A stretch of 64,000 nt of DNA from Neisseriaceae bacterium ESL0693 (GTDB lineage Bacteria; Pseudomonadota; Gammaproteobacteria; Burkholderiales; Neisseriaceae): assembly GCA_029433475.1 (NCBI GenBank), contig JAQTIE010000010.1, forward strand, positions 124,174-188,173, read 5' to 3'. The notes below the pieces were generated by a model, which saw only the letters and a program-made list of their open reading frames with translations, was not told the origin of the DNA and made no database searches. Below are positions 1 to 10,176 of this stretch, in pieces (within the stretch, counting starts at the first letter, position 1; the number at the start of each line of letters is the position of its first letter). The position numbers were made by a program, and so were the translations under genes.

Positions 1-46
1 GTAGGCTCATGCTGAGCTGTATTATGGATTTATTCATCAGGTTCAT
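1..46 (-). CDS. Probable TolC-like outer-membrane channel, N-terminus only
   Basis: Only 15 codons lie inside the window. The reverse strand reads ATG one base after the hlyD stop codon and gives MNLMNKSIIQLSMSL, which looks like the start of a signal peptide: a basic residue followed by a hydrophobic run. In many type I secretion operons the third gene after hlyB and hlyD is the TolC-type outer-membrane factor, so that identity is inferred from position. No domain is visible. No strong ribosome binding site is seen, but the spacing suggests translational coupling to hlyD. It could equally be another exported protein. Confidence 0.45.
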   Translation of the reverse strand, partial: MNLMNKSIIQLSMSL

Positions 47-47
47 A

Positions 48-1481
48 TCAACGTTCTTTTAAGCTTTCATCCAGTTTGGTTTGTAACGGGCTTAAGATAT
101 AATCAATGACTCGACGTTTACCGGTTTTAATTTCGGCGGTAACATTCATGCCGCCGGTAAGGTTTACTTTCTGTCCATCTATGGTGAGATTGTTTCTATC
201 CAGTTTAATGATGGCCGCAAATACCAGACCCAGCTTTTCATCTTCAATGGCATCAAAACTGACACTTTTCACCGTGCCGGTAATATATCCGTAACGGGTA
301 TAGGGAAATGATTCAATTTTAATGACTACCTGTTGGCCTGCTTTGACAAAACCGATGTCTTTATTCTGGATGATGGCTTCAACTTCCATCTGATCCTGAT
401 CTGGTACGATGACCATGATGGGCTGAGCAGCGGTGACTACGCCACCAACGGTATAGGTAGCCAGTTGCTGAACAGTACCGTCAACAGGAGATTTGAGGGT
501 CATGAATTGTTTGCGCTGGAATGCTTTTTGTACTTGCTCCGTCATTTGTTGTATTTGTTCATTGGCCTGGCGTAACTGATCTAAAGTATCCCGTTTCAGG
601 GTACTGGTATTGAGCCGGCGGTTTTCTTCTGCTTCACGGATACTTTGCTGAATTTTCTGCATCTGACTACGCTGGGTAGCCAGATCGCCCCGGGTCTGGA
701 TCAGTTTACTTTGCTGTTCATAATAAGCATGTTTTGAAACAAAATTCTGGGACAATAAATCTTTATAGTCTGAAGCCCGCTGACTTTCGATCTGGCTGGT
801 TTGTGCCAGTTTATTCACTTGTGCCTTAATGGCCTGCAATTCAGCCTGGTGACCCAATAATACGGTTTGTAATTGGGCATCCTGGGTATACCAGGTCTGA
901 AACTGGTTTTGTGCCAGTGTTTGTGCTTGTGCGATATGGCTGGCGTCCAGATGCCATTTTTGCGCCTGCATCTGATCCAGTGATGGTGACTGCCTGGTTT
1001 CCAAAGAATGCAATAATGCCTCTAGCCGTAATCGGGTTAATTGTGCAGCCTGTAATGTTTTGACAGACTGGGCATAATCACTGTCTGAACCAATACCGCT
1101 CAGGCTGACCAATGTCTGGCCGGCTTTTACATGGTCGCCATTGACCACATTAACCTTATCAACCACAGCGGTTTCCAATGACTGGATGGTTTTGCTGTGG
1201 CCGCCAAGTGAAGTTTTGCCGGGTGCTACAGCTACAATATCCATTTTACCGATCATGGCCCAGACCAGCGCGATGACGGCAAACAGGATAATTAATCTGG
1301 CACTCCATTTGGGTGCGGCTGATATAGGAGTTTCAATTAATTCGAGCTCAGCCGGTAAAAAGGCGCGCTCATCCTGATTGCGTTTGGGCGGATCCAGTTG
1401 CTGCCGGACTGACCATACACTTTTCCAAACGGCGCTATAACGCTGTAAAAAGGCTTTCAATGCCTGAATACGTATACCCAT
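48..1481 (-). CDS. hlyD: HlyD-family periplasmic adaptor of a type I secretion system
   Basis: 477 residues, the usual size for HlyD-type membrane fusion proteins. A cytoplasmic N-tail of about 60 residues is followed by one membrane span (about 61-79). Next comes a split lipoyl/barrel-sandwich region (about 85-130 and 325-355) that flanks a long glutamine-rich coiled coil (about 135-320), and then a C-terminal beta domain ending near 'ILSPLQTKLDESLKER'. The protein links the inner-membrane ABC exporter to a TolC channel. It follows hlyB by 33 nt on the same strand, and a probable tolC begins one base after its stop. Family assignment is firm; the secreted substrate is not visible in this window. 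Confidence 0.93.
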   Translation of the reverse strand: MGIRIQALKAFLQRYSAVWKSVWSVRQQLDPPKRNQDERAFLPAELELIETPISAAPKWSARLIILFAVIALVWAMIGKMDIVAVAPGKTSLGGHSKTIQSLETAVVDKVNVVNGDHVKAGQTLVSLSGIGSDSDYAQSVKTLQAAQLTRLRLEALLHSLETRQSPSLDQMQAQKWHLDASHIAQAQTLAQNQFQTWYTQDAQLQTVLLGHQAELQAIKAQVNKLAQTSQIESQRASDYKDLLSQNFVSKHAYYEQQSKLIQTRGDLATQRSQMQKIQQSIREAEENRRLNTSTLKRDTLDQLRQANEQIQQMTEQVQKAFQRKQFMTLKSPVDGTVQQLATYTVGGVVTAAQPIMVIVPDQDQMEVEAIIQNKDIGFVKAGQQVVIKIESFPYTRYGYITGTVKSVSFDAIEDEKLGLVFAAIIKLDRNNLTIDGQKVNLTGGMNVTAEIKTGKRRVIDYILSPLQTKLDESLKER

Positions 1482-1514
1482 AATGAATTCATTCCGCTTT
1501 GTTATGTTATTAGG

Positions 1515-3668
1515 TCAAGTGTTCTGTAACTGATACAGATAGCGGTAATAACCCTTTTCCTTAGCCAGTAATTGCTGGTGTGTGCCTTCTTCAATGATCT
1601 GTCCTTTATCCATGGCAATGATCCGATGAGCCATGCGTACTGTTGATAATCGATGTGCAATAATCAGTACAGTTCTACCACTGCAAATATGCTGCATGTT
1701 CTGCATAATGGCGCGTTCGGATTCATAATCCAGGGCACTGGTGGCTTCGTCGAAGATCAGAATGCGCGGATTACCGACCAATGCACGGGCAATGGCTACA
1801 CGTTGCCGCTGTCCGCCGGACAGGCCTGCGCCTTGTTCTCCCACTATGGTGTCATAGCCTTCTGGCAGGCTCATGATAAAATCATGGGCGCCGGCCATTT
1901 TTGCGGCTTGGATGATGCTCTCCAGAGGCATACCGGTGTCTGCCAGAGCAATGTTGTCACGCACACTGCAATTTAATAAAACATTTTCCTGCAACACAAC
2001 GCCAATCTGGCGTCTTAGCCAGGTAGGGTCAGCCAGTGAGAGATCATTACCATCTATCAATACCCGACCACGTTCAGGGATATACAGCCGCTGTACCAAT
2101 TTGGTTAATGTGGATTTACCTGAACCAGAACGGCCAACAATGCCTAAAACCTCTCCGGCTTTGGTAGTTAAATTCAAATCTTTTAAAATCTCGGCACCGT
2201 CCGGACGATAGCGAAAAGAAATATTTTCAAAATGAATATGCCCCTTTATATCGGGCAGTGCCAGGCGGGAAGAAGGTATTTCAGTAGGGGTATTTAAAAT
2301 ATCGCCCAGACGTGCTACCGAAATACCAACTTGCTGAAAATCCTGCCATAGTTGTGCCAATCGAATCACTGGCGCGGCTACTTGTCCGGCCAGCATATTA
2401 AAGGCGATCAATTGGCCTACAGTCATATCACCGGCAATCACCAGACGGGCTCCCAGCCACAGAGTAGCCAGTGTCACCAGCTTCTGAATCAGTTGTACTC
2501 CTTGCTGGCCGATGGTGGCCAATCGCGTTACCCTGAATCCTGCGGTGACATAAGCAGCCAATTGTTTGTCCCAACGGCGTGTCATTTGCGGCTCAACGGC
2601 CATGGATTTAATGGTACCGAGCGCGGTTACTGATTCCACCAGAAAAGATTGATTATCAGCATTTCTGGCGAATTTATCATTCAGCCGGGCACGCAATAGC
2701 GGGCTGATGGTGGCCGACCAGATGGCATAGCAAGGGATGGAAACCAGGACTACCAAAGTCAGCCAGCCGCTGTAATACCACATGACCAATAAAAAAATAA
2801 ACGAGAAGCATAAATCCAATACTGAAGTTAATGCCTGCCCGGTCAGAAACTGGCGGATTTGTTCCAGTTCTCTGACCCGGGCAACAGTATCTCCTACCCG
2901 CCTGCTTTCAAAATACGCCAATGGCAGGCTCAATAAATGCCTGAATAATCGCGCGCCAAGCTCAACATCAATCCTTGAGGTGGTATGGGCAAATACATAA
3001 GTGCGCAAACCATTCAGGGTCACCTCAAATAAAATCACGACCAATAAGGCTACTGATATAACATCCAGGGTAGAAAATCCTCTATGCACCAGCACTTTAT
3101 CCATTACCACCTGAAAAAACATGGGGGTAATCAGTGCAAATAACTGGATAACTACAGAAATCAGCAGTACTTCAATGAAAATCCGGCGATATCTGATGAC
3201 GGCCGGAATAAACCAGGTGAAATCAAATTTGGCCAGTTGCGCCATAATAGAGGCACGGGAAGTTACCAGAATCAGCTGACCGGAATAGAGCTTTACAAAT
3301 TCTTCTCTGCTCAGGATACGTACTCCAGATTGCGTCAGATCCTGAATCATAAATTGATCGTTGTCTGTTTTAGCCAGAATAAAGTGCTGGCCATCTTCCT
3401 GCCAGACCAAAGCAGGCAATGATACCAGTGATAACCGGTCAACATTGTGTTTAACCAATCGGGCTTTTAATCCTAAATCTTTGGCTGCCAATAACCATTC
3501 TTGCTGATTCAAATCGTCCTGGCTGGCAAAGCGGTGAGCGATATCGGCCTGATTAACGGCAACACCATGGTAATGCGCCAATAGAGTTAAACCGGATAAT
3601 GCCGGCTTGATTTTATTCTGGGGCAATACTGATAAGGATAAGGGGTTCATGATTGAATTCAGTTTCAT
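1515..3668 (-). CDS. hlyB: HlyB-type ABC exporter with degenerate C39 domain
   Basis: 717 residues, matching the HlyB/RtxB family. The N-terminal 140 residues resemble a C39 peptidase domain, but the stretch '[13 protein letters not shown]' has no catalytic cysteine, so it should be the non-cleaving C39-like domain that binds RTX substrates. Five to six membrane segments follow (about 155-440). The ATPase domain has Walker [10 protein letters not shown], signature LSGGQRQR, Walker [13 protein letters not shown] and a switch histidine (IIAHRLST). It energises one-step export of unfolded, usually calcium-binding repeat proteins. It is first in the operon hlyB-hlyD-(tolC), with a very AT-rich upstream region. 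Confidence 0.94.
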   Translation of the reverse strand: MKLNSIMNPLSLSVLPQNKIKPALSGLTLLAHYHGVAVNQADIAHRFASQDDLNQQEWLLAAKDLGLKARLVKHNVDRLSLVSLPALVWQEDGQHFILAKTDNDQFMIQDLTQSGVRILSREEFVKLYSGQLILVTSRASIMAQLAKFDFTWFIPAVIRYRRIFIEVLLISVVIQLFALITPMFFQVVMDKVLVHRGFSTLDVISVALLVVILFEVTLNGLRTYVFAHTTSRIDVELGARLFRHLLSLPLAYFESRRVGDTVARVRELEQIRQFLTGQALTSVLDLCFSFIFLLVMWYYSGWLTLVVLVSIPCYAIWSATISPLLRARLNDKFARNADNQSFLVESVTALGTIKSMAVEPQMTRRWDKQLAAYVTAGFRVTRLATIGQQGVQLIQKLVTLATLWLGARLVIAGDMTVGQLIAFNMLAGQVAAPVIRLAQLWQDFQQVGISVARLGDILNTPTEIPSSRLALPDIKGHIHFENISFRYRPDGAEILKDLNLTTKAGEVLGIVGRSGSGKSTLTKLVQRLYIPERGRVLIDGNDLSLADPTWLRRQIGVVLQENVLLNCSVRDNIALADTGMPLESIIQAAKMAGAHDFIMSLPEGYDTIVGEQGAGLSGGQRQRVAIARALVGNPRILIFDEATSALDYESERAIMQNMQHICSGRTVLIIAHRLSTVRMAHRIIAMDKGQIIEEGTHQQLLAKEKGYYRYLYQLQNT

Positions 3669-3990
3669 CTGTTTATTAATGATTCACAACATTAACTATG
3701 AATTTGATTGTAAATTTTAATTCAAGCATTAATTTGCAAAAATATGATAATACAAATATACTGGTTTGTGTTGATTAATAATGACTTTTATTTTTATCAA
3801 ATTTTATTTTTATTAAAACAATAATTTGTTATTTCAAATAAAATAATATTTTAGAAACCTGTAGTATAAATAATTGAATTTAAATTATCAATTTAATAAC
3901 AATGTATATTTTTATTTTAAATTATATTATTCAGAGAATAATTATTACTGTTTGGTTTATTTTTATTATGGTTTGAATTGATAAAGCTGT

Positions 3991-4034
3991 TGATCATAAA
4001 AATATATTTTAAGCAACAAATTTTTTTATGATCA
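3991..4034. repeat. 12-bp perfect inverted repeat
   Basis: TGATCATAAAAA at 3991-4002 is mirrored by TTTTTATGATCA at 4023-4034 across a 20-nt loop. The T-run at 4021-4027 lies within the second arm rather than after it, so a terminator reading is imperfect. It lies about 320 bp upstream of the hlyB start and could be a regulatory or structural site. No function can be read from it. Confidence 0.6.
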
Positions 4035-4150
4035 TCTGAATTAACATAATTGATGTTTCTTCTATGATCGTGCTGTTGAAATTTAAAATTCTGCCTTTAA
4101 GACAAATAATTGCTGTAGCTGAATTAAAAATAACCATTTCTCTATATCGG

Positions 4151-4231
4151 GCATAAGCATAAGCATAAGCATAAGCATAAGCATAAGCATAAGCATAAGC
4201 ATAAGCATAAGCATAAGCATAAGCATAAGCA
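4151..4231. repeat. Hexanucleotide tandem repeat, (GCATAA) about 13.5 copies
   Basis: Thirteen uninterrupted GCATAA units plus GCA, with no variation between units. The tract sits about 480 bp upstream of hlyB and about 500 bp upstream of cueO, in the spacer between the two divergent genes. Perfect tracts of this kind are prone to slipped-strand changes in copy number. A 6-bp unit cannot shift a reading frame, so any effect would be on promoter spacing or DNA shape. See findings. Confidence 0.95.
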
Positions 4232-4727
4232 GGCAGATTTTACTTGACTATTCTGTGTAAAAATATCACTATAATCATGATTTTTATATTATTAGTTTTA
4301 CTGATAGAAATAAGCGTGCGTGGTTCAGTCAAAAATAAAATAATAATATAACAATATTCTATTAGGATAAAAAAGGTAAAATATGATAAAGCATAGATGC
4401 AGTAACAGATACCAGTCAGGGCTGAATTTAAAATCCTTATCCATATGCATGACAGTTTCTGATCAGACCTGATCATTGGTTACACAATCAGGTCAGCATT
4501 TATGTGGTTAACTTTTGCGCTTTGGTTATTTTATTATACTTATAGTATATGTTATCAGAGATATTTTTCAATCAGCGGTTGAGGATAAATTTTGTCAGAT
4601 GGACAGTATGATTTATTGTGTGGCTGATAGCTGATATAAGGAAAATCTGATCTTGTCTTAAGGTTAGTGTTTACACTGTATGATCTTTTTAATTTAATTT
4701 ATTTGATTTGTTAATACAGGATTCAGT

Positions 4728-6260
4728 ATGCAACGGCGTCAATTTCTAACTTATACATTGGCGATGGGTGTCAGTGGTTGCTGGCCATTGTTAAGCCATG
4801 CTGCCCAGTCTATGAGCTATCCTAAACTGCCGATTCCGGCTTTAATGGACAGTGCGCGCCAGCCTTTGCTGTCATTAAACATTCAGCAAGGCATTAGCCA
4901 GTTTGGTGCGCACAAAGCCACCAGCTGGGGTTATAACGGTGCCTTGCTGGGGCCGGCGATTCGTGTTTACCGTCACCAGCCTGTGAATTTGCAAATTCAC
5001 AATCGTTTAAATACAGACACTACGGTACATTGGCACGGTCTGGAGATTGATGGCAGGCTGGACGGCGGGCCGCAGAATATGATTTCGGCCGGCGGCCATT
5101 GTCGTCTACAATTCACACCCGATCAGCCGGCCGCTACCTGCTGGTTTCATCCGCATACGCATGGTCAGACCGGTTATCAGGTGGCGATGGGGCTGGCGGG
5201 ATTATTATTAATTGAAGACCAGAATAGTCAGCAGTTGCCTTTACCTCATACTTGGGGAGTAGATGATATTCCGGTAGTTATGCAGGATAAAAAATTTACC
5301 CCAGACGGTCAAATCGATTATCAGCTGGATATCATGTCGGCGGCGGTTGGCTGGTTTGGTGATATGCTATTCACCAATGGGGCGCTTTATCCGCAACATA
5401 TTGCAACCACTGGTTGGTTGCGGTTACGGTTACTGAATGGCTGTAATGCCCGTTCACTGGATGTCAGCAGCAGTGATCAGCGGCCATTGTATGTGATTGC
5501 TTCTGATGGAGGCTTATTGCCGGAGCCGGTTAAGGTCAGCCATTTACCAATGTTGCCGGGTGAGCGGTTTGAAGTTCTGATTGAAGTCCGTAGCGGGCAA
5601 CCATTTGATCTGATCACCTTGCCGGTTACCCAGATGGGCATGAATCTGCCGCCGTTTGACCAACCCTGTCCGATACTGCATATTCAGCCTGATGCTTCAT
5701 TAAGTCATCATACGCATTTACCGGATGATCTGGGGGTACGCCTGCCAGTATTGCCGAATGTATCGTTATTGAAAAAACGCCCATTACAGCTGGCCATGGA
5801 TCCAACACTGGATGCTTTGGGCATGCAGGCACTACAAGCCAAAACGCCGGCGCAGCTGATGAACCACCACCATCATGCCATGCCGATGGATACCAAACAG
5901 CAGCCTGATTTTGATTTTCATCAGGCCAATACCATTAATGGTCAGGCTTTTGATATGAACCGGATTGCGTTTGAGGTGAAAAAAGGCGTTTATGAACGCT
6001 GGGTTATTTCCGGCAAAGGTGACATGATGCTGCATCCCTTTCATATTCATGGCACTCAGTTCCGCATTTTATCGGAAAACGGCCAGCCGGTGGTAGCACA
6101 TCGGGCAGGCTGGAAAGACATGGTGCGGGTGGAGGGTGATGTCAGTGAAGTGCTGGTGCGCTTTAAGCATACCGCTTCAAAACAACATCCTTATATGGCT
6201 CATTGTCATTTGCTGGAGCATGAAGATACCGGCATGATGCTTGGGTTTTCGGTGCAATAG
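4728..6260 (+). CDS. cueO: CueO-like periplasmic multicopper oxidase
   Basis: 510 residues with a twin-arginine signal (R3-R4 in QRRQFL, cleavage near AHA/AQS), so export is via Tat, as expected for a folded copper enzyme. All four copper-binding motifs are present: HWHG (101-104), HPHTHG (141-146), HPFHIHG (436-442), and the HCH cluster near 492-494 followed by LLEHEDTGM, which is nearly the same as in E. coli CueO. It should oxidise Cu(I) and protect the periplasm. The methionine-rich insert of E. coli CueO is reduced here to a short histidine/methionine stretch ([10 protein letters not shown]). It stands alone on the plus strand and ends at a bidirectional terminator. No CueR-type operator was recognised upstream. 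Confidence 0.92.
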   Translation: MQRRQFLTYTLAMGVSGCWPLLSHAAQSMSYPKLPIPALMDSARQPLLSLNIQQGISQFGAHKATSWGYNGALLGPAIRVYRHQPVNLQIHNRLNTDTTVHWHGLEIDGRLDGGPQNMISAGGHCRLQFTPDQPAATCWFHPHTHGQTGYQVAMGLAGLLLIEDQNSQQLPLPHTWGVDDIPVVMQDKKFTPDGQIDYQLDIMSAAVGWFGDMLFTNGALYPQHIATTGWLRLRLLNGCNARSLDVSSSDQRPLYVIASDGGLLPEPVKVSHLPMLPGERFEVLIEVRSGQPFDLITLPVTQMGMNLPPFDQPCPILHIQPDASLSHHTHLPDDLGVRLPVLPNVSLLKKRPLQLAMDPTLDALGMQALQAKTPAQLMNHHHHAMPMDTKQQPDFDFHQANTINGQAFDMNRIAFEVKKGVYERWVISGKGDMMLHPFHIHGTQFRILSENGQPVVAHRAGWKDMVRVEGDVSEVLVRFKHTASKQHPYMAHCHLLEHEDTGMMLGFSVQ

Positions 6261-6285
6261 TTGCTTTCTGACACTCGATGATAAT

Positions 6286-6322
6286 AAAAAAGCCCTTACT
6301 TCAGAAGAAGTAAGGGCTTTTT
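6286..6322. terminator. Bidirectional intrinsic terminator, cueO/ahpF
   Basis: An 11-bp perfect stem (GCCCTTACTTC/GAAGTAAGGGC, 6292-6317) with an AGAA loop, an A-run on the left and TTTTT on the right. It lies between the convergent ends of cueO and ahpF and can serve both. Confidence 0.93.
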
Positions 6323-6356
6323 GGCTGATTTCTATATAATAACCGAATGGTTTGAA

Positions 6357-7916
6357 TTAACTGTGGCGAATCAGATAATCAAATGCACTCAGTGCAGCTT
6401 TGGCGCCTTCGCCGGTAGCAATAATGATCTGTTTATAAGGTACATTAGTACAATCACCAGCGCCAAAAATACCCGGTACATTGGTTCTGCCATGAGTATC
6501 AATTTCAATTTCACGCATGGGTTCGGTCAGTTTTACGGTACCGCGGACAAAGTCAGTATTGGGCAGTAAACCGATCTGAACAAAAATACCTTCAACATCA
6601 ATGTGCTGAGGCTGATTGGTCTGACGATCGAGATAAGTCAGCCCGTTTACTTTGCCCTGAGCGCCGGTAACTTCTGTGGTCTGGGCATTCATGATCACAT
6701 TAACATTGGGCAGGCTGTGTAATTTATGCTGTAATACTTCATCTGCCCGCATGCGGTCAGAATATTCGAGTAAGGTGACGTGTTTTACCACACCAGCCAG
6801 ATCAATGGCCGCTTCCACCCCAGAATTACCGCCACCAATCACAGCCACATTTTTGCCTTTAAACAAAGGACCATCACAATGCGGACAATAGGTAACGCCT
6901 TTGGTACGGTATTCGTTTTCTCCCGGCACATTCATAGACCGCCAGCGGGCACCCGTGGCCAGAATAACCGTACGGGATTTCAGCACGGCGCCGCTTTCGG
7001 TATGCACTTCAATCAGACCGCCTTGCTCTTGTGCCGGAATCAGTTGTTTTACTTTTTGCAAAGTCATGATATCTACATCATACTGGCGCACGTGCTCTTC
7101 CAGATCGGCGGCAAAGCGCGGGCCTTCTGTTTCGGGCACAGAAATAAAATTTTCAATGCTTAAAGTATCCAGTACCTGACCGCCGAAACGTTCGGCAATG
7201 ACGCCGGTACGAATACCTTTACGTGCAGCATAAATCGCTGCGGCGGCACCAGCGGGGCCTCCGCCCACAATCAGCACATCAAAAGGATCTTTTTTGTTGA
7301 GCGTCTCTACCAGGTCTTTTTCAACATTGGTGTCCAGTTTGGCCACAATTTCAGCCAATTCCATGCGGCCTTGACCAAAAGGCTGACCATTTAAATATAC
7401 GGCAGGCACGCCCATGATTTCCTTAGCCTCAATTTCTGCCTGAAATAAGGCGCCATCAATGGCTGTATGGGTAATATGGGGATTCAATACCGTCATCAGA
7501 TTCAGTGCCTGAATCACGTCAGGACAGTTGTGGCAGGTAATGGAATAGTAAGTTTCAAACGCAAACGGGCCGGATAAATGTTTAATCTGTTCTTGTAATG
7601 CCTGCGGCGCTTTGGAAGGATGGCCGCCTACTTGTAAAAGCGCCAGTACCAGTGAGGTAAATTCATGCCCCATCGGCGTACCGGCAAACACAAGGCCGGT
7701 ATGTACTTGCGGATTGGTGATTTCAAAAGATGGACAACGCAGATGACTGCCATCAATGCGCACGGTAATTTTATCGCTCAATGCCTGAATTTCATTTAAT
7801 AGAGCCAACATGTCTCGAGCACCTTCACTGTCATCGAGCGTGGCCACCAATTCAACGGGCTTAGTCAAATGTTCTAGATAAGCCTGTAACTGTGATTTAA
7901 GGGTATCGTCTAACAT
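6357..7916 (-). CDS. ahpF: Alkyl hydroperoxide reductase subunit F
   Basis: 519 residues from the ATG at 7916, which has a GGAG ribosome site 7 nt upstream and gives the family-typical start [17 protein letters not shown]. The open frame extends 10 codons further but without support. The N-terminal tandem thioredoxin-fold domain carries the CHNC pair (C128/C131). The FAD-binding GGGPAG follows near residue 219, the catalytic CPHC near 345-348, and the NAD(P)H-binding GGGNSG after it. AhpF passes electrons from NADH to AhpC. It lies downstream of ahpC on the same strand, with an intrinsic terminator hairpin between the two genes that probably lowers ahpF expression relative to ahpC. Confidence 0.96.
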   Translation of the reverse strand: MLDDTLKSQLQAYLEHLTKPVELVATLDDSEGARDMLALLNEIQALSDKITVRIDGSHLRCPSFEITNPQVHTGLVFAGTPMGHEFTSLVLALLQVGGHPSKAPQALQEQIKHLSGPFAFETYYSITCHNCPDVIQALNLMTVLNPHITHTAIDGALFQAEIEAKEIMGVPAVYLNGQPFGQGRMELAEIVAKLDTNVEKDLVETLNKKDPFDVLIVGGGPAGAAAAIYAARKGIRTGVIAERFGGQVLDTLSIENFISVPETEGPRFAADLEEHVRQYDVDIMTLQKVKQLIPAQEQGGLIEVHTESGAVLKSRTVILATGARWRSMNVPGENEYRTKGVTYCPHCDGPLFKGKNVAVIGGGNSGVEAAIDLAGVVKHVTLLEYSDRMRADEVLQHKLHSLPNVNVIMNAQTTEVTGAQGKVNGLTYLDRQTNQPQHIDVEGIFVQIGLLPNTDFVRGTVKLTEPMREIEIDTHGRTNVPGIFGAGDCTNVPYKQIIIATGEGAKAALSAFDYLIRHS

Positions 7917-7985
7917 GTTGTATCTCCATATAATATATTTTAACAATTAAAAATATAATTCTGATAGTCAGTATTTATTTCTTAG

Positions 7986-8017
7986 AAAAAAGCCCAAATA
8001 CCCACTGGTATTTGGGC
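7986..8017 (-). terminator. Terminator between ahpC and ahpF
   Basis: An 11-bp perfect stem (GCCCAAATACC/GGTATTTGGGC, 7992-8017) with a 4-nt loop. On the reverse strand a T-run follows directly. It sits 60 bp downstream of ahpC and about 70 bp upstream of the ahpF start, where partial read-through would set the ahpC:ahpF ratio. Confidence 0.9.
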
Positions 8018-8076
8018 AGATACAGCCAGCATTAATGACTGTATTTTTAATGTGTGCATTGTGCTTGGGTGATGAC

Positions 8077-8643
8077 TTAGATTTTGCCCACCAGGTCTAA
8101 AGAAGGTGCCAGGGTTTTTTCGCCTTCTTTCCATTTGGCCGGACATACTTCACCCGGGTGAGAGGCAACATACTGGGCAGCTTTTACTTTACGCACCAGA
8201 TCAGAAGCTTCACGGCCAATACCTTCAGCAGTCACTTCTACTGCCTGAATGATACCTTGCGGATCAACCAGGAAGGTAGCACGGTCAGCAGAACCCTGAC
8301 CTTCGCGCATTACGCCAAAGTTGTTGGCCAATGTGCCATTACGATCACCCAGCATAAAGTATTTAATTTTGTTGATGGTGTCTGAAGTATCATGCCAGGC
8401 TTTATGGGTGAAATGAGTATCGGTAGAAACAGAGTAAACTTCTACGCCCATTTTCTGCAATTCATCATAATGATCAGCCAGATCACCCAACTCTGTCGGA
8501 CATACAAAAGTAAAGTCTGCAGGATAAAAGAAGAATACAGCCCATTTACCTTTAACATCGGCATCGCTGACTTCAACAAATTCACCATTATGAAATGCGG
8601 TGGTATTGAAAGGTTTAATTTCGGTATTTACATTAGCAACCAT
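8077..8643 (-). CDS. ahpC: Alkyl hydroperoxide reductase subunit C (2-Cys peroxiredoxin)
   Basis: 188 residues from the ATG at 8643, preceded by AAGGAG with 8-nt spacing. The in-frame extension upstream to 8697 lacks family resemblance. The peroxidatic cysteine is C48 in FTFVCPTE and the resolving cysteine C167 in [10 protein letters not shown], the AhpC1/Prx1 arrangement. It reduces hydrogen peroxide, organic peroxides and peroxynitrite, and is recycled by AhpF encoded next. A partial OxyR-like half-site lies upstream (see the 8644-9102 entry). Identity is secure. Confidence 0.97.
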   Translation of the reverse strand: MVANVNTEIKPFNTTAFHNGEFVEVSDADVKGKWAVFFFYPADFTFVCPTELGDLADHYDELQKMGVEVYSVSTDTHFTHKAWHDTSDTINKIKYFMLGDRNGTLANNFGVMREGQGSADRATFLVDPQGIIQAVEVTAEGIGREASDLVRKVKAAQYVASHPGEVCPAKWKEGEKTLAPSLDLVGKI

Positions 8644-9102
8644 TATGAATCTCCTTAAAAAGAGGCTTAGTGAATGAATGAAAGTCATTATACACACAAT
8701 AGTTCAATAGATATAATCAAATGATTTTATGAAACCGATAGTATTTAATTATGAGAACAACTATTTTTTCGATAAAATAATATGTTATATTCATTTCTTC
8801 CGATCTGTCAGTATAAATGCCTTTCTTATTGCATATTAATATATCAATTGATATATGGCGATCATTGCTTATTTTCAAGTAACTGATATGTAAATATAAT
8901 CACTTTATTTATTCGCAATCTCAGTATTCATAGTTGTGAAAAAACCGCCATCTGTATCACCACGATACATCGTGGTTTCCTTTTAGTCTATCACCAATAA
9001 ATCAATAATTTTAATGTAGATAGCAGATAAGCCGGAATACCTTTATGCTATCTCTCTGGCGATAAAACCATGGCCGTGCCTTTTAATTTACGCTTTTATG
9101 AT
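8644..9102. promoter_or_regulatory. ahpC upstream region with possible OxyR half-site
   Basis: About 460 bp of AT-rich sequence upstream of ahpC. The 15-mer ATAGTATTTAATTAT at 8738-8752 matches 8 of 10 fixed positions of the OxyR half-site pattern ATAGnTnnnAnCTAT. The second half, expected 7 bp on, is only weakly present (CTATTTTTTCGAT). No gene, RNA or repeat is evident in the remainder. OxyR control of ahpCF is established in other proteobacteria; here it is only suggested. Confidence 0.3.
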
Positions 9103-9378
9103 TCAGGCAACCGGTGTATGACTCTGATCCAGTTTATGTTGTAATTCCTGAATATTTTCATCAAACACCATAATCACACCCAAATAAGCCATGGCAAATA
9201 ATAATGCTGAAATCACCCCGCTGGCTATGGCAATGATGTTCATCCATATCAACCCCAGTACAAAAGCCAGGCCACAGGCAATAAAAATGGCGTAAAACAC
9301 CCATCGTGTCTGCTGATACAGATGACGTGTCTGCATTAATTTTTGCTGAAGTTCATTATTTTGTAGTGAATGATTCAT
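9103..9378 (-). CDS. Small two-span membrane protein, unknown function
   Basis: 91 residues. A clear ribosome site (AAGGAGG) lies 10 nt upstream of the ATG. The N-terminal 25 residues are hydrophilic and helical (NNELQQKLMQTRHLYQQTR). Two hydrophobic segments follow, at about 27-47 and 51-72, separated by only a few residues, and a hydrophilic C-tail (NIQELQHKLDQSHTPVA) ends the protein. This suggests a hairpin with both ends on the same side of the membrane. I recognise no family. It is monocistronic, with no neighbour to suggest a role. The ribosome site and amino-acid pattern argue that it is real. Confidence 0.7.
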   Translation of the reverse strand: MNHSLQNNELQQKLMQTRHLYQQTRWVFYAIFIACGLAFVLGLIWMNIIAIASGVISALLFAMAYLGVIMVFDENIQELQHKLDQSHTPVA

Positions 9379-10176
9379 GATTTCATGCCTCCTTGATTAA
9401 GATATCTTGATTCAAATAATGGTTTAACTATTGACCGATACCATTCTATAGCCTGCTCATGGATTTATTATCCAATAAATTCATGATTCGAAACAACATC
9501 AATCTGACATTAAACACGCATTCATTTATTTTGGTCTGGCTTAATGGTTTTTAATGCAGCCTAAAATCATGATTGAATAGCATAACCTGATTCAAATCAC
9601 TGCTATTTTGCCATGTATTTACTTTCAATGATTAAGGTGATCTAGATCGTACAACTGGGCAGTCATCATTGTGATTACCCATCATGCCTATAATAAAGCC
9701 ATGCTTCATCATGCGATAAAAATTGCGACCACAGCCAATTAAGGTAAACAATAGACAAATTTGGCTGTAACACCAGATGAATGACTATTTAATTCACCTT
9801 GTTTCAAACCTTAAATCTGTGCACCACATCCATTGAAACTAATGCATGCCATCAATGTATGGGTGTTTTCAGCCCGCATCTCATGGCTTTGACTGATATC
9901 TGCCTTTTTGCTCAGACAACGGATCAGAATACATAAGATATTACGCGCCATTATCGGCCAGATTGCAAAATATACACTGATTATGACTAAACAATTAAAG
10001 ACGCGGCTTTAAGCCAACTGAATCGAATCATGACATGAATATACGATTTTATGCGTTTATCAATTCAATGCCAGATAATATGGCTGTCTCTAACAATAAG
10101 TGTATTTATCATGCCCGAATTCAACAACCCGTTAATGTCTGATACTGTCGGCAGACTGATTATAGCCAAATATTCA
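9379..10176. other. Intergenic region without recognised genes
   Basis: About 800 bp. No RNA gene, terminator or insertion sequence was recognised. It contains one copy of the short intergenic motif AATGACTATTT (9780-9790) that recurs elsewhere in the window. A few frames of up to 60 codons exist, but they show no ribosome site or family resemblance. Confidence 0.55.

Larger units (their letters stand above)
3669..4727. other. AT-rich intergenic region between divergent hlyB and cueO
   Basis: About 1.06 kb without a credible gene. It is strikingly AT-rich, with long A/T runs at 3720-4060. It holds a perfect 12-bp inverted repeat, a hexanucleotide tandem repeat (both listed separately) and an 8-bp inverted repeat, GACCTGAT/ATCAGGTC, at 4466-4494. 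Promoters for hlyB (leftward) and cueO (rightward) must lie here, but none is clear enough to place. A 78-codon reverse frame at 4240-4476 is AT-rich, hydrophobic and without family resemblance, and I do not call it. Confidence 0.7.

Noticed and set aside
2782-3000. Frames antisense to hlyB
   Set aside because: hlyB has complete transporter and ATPase motifs in its own frame; antisense frames are shadows.
4240-4476. 78-codon reverse frame in the hlyB-cueO spacer
   Set aside because: It is a by-product of AT-rich DNA: hydrophobic, Ile-rich, without a ribosome site or family resemblance.
4466-4494. GACCTGAT/ATCAGGTC inverted repeat as an FNR or CueR operator for cueO
   Set aside because: It does not match the TTGAT-N4-ATCAA or CueR dyad patterns, and it lies far from the start codon.
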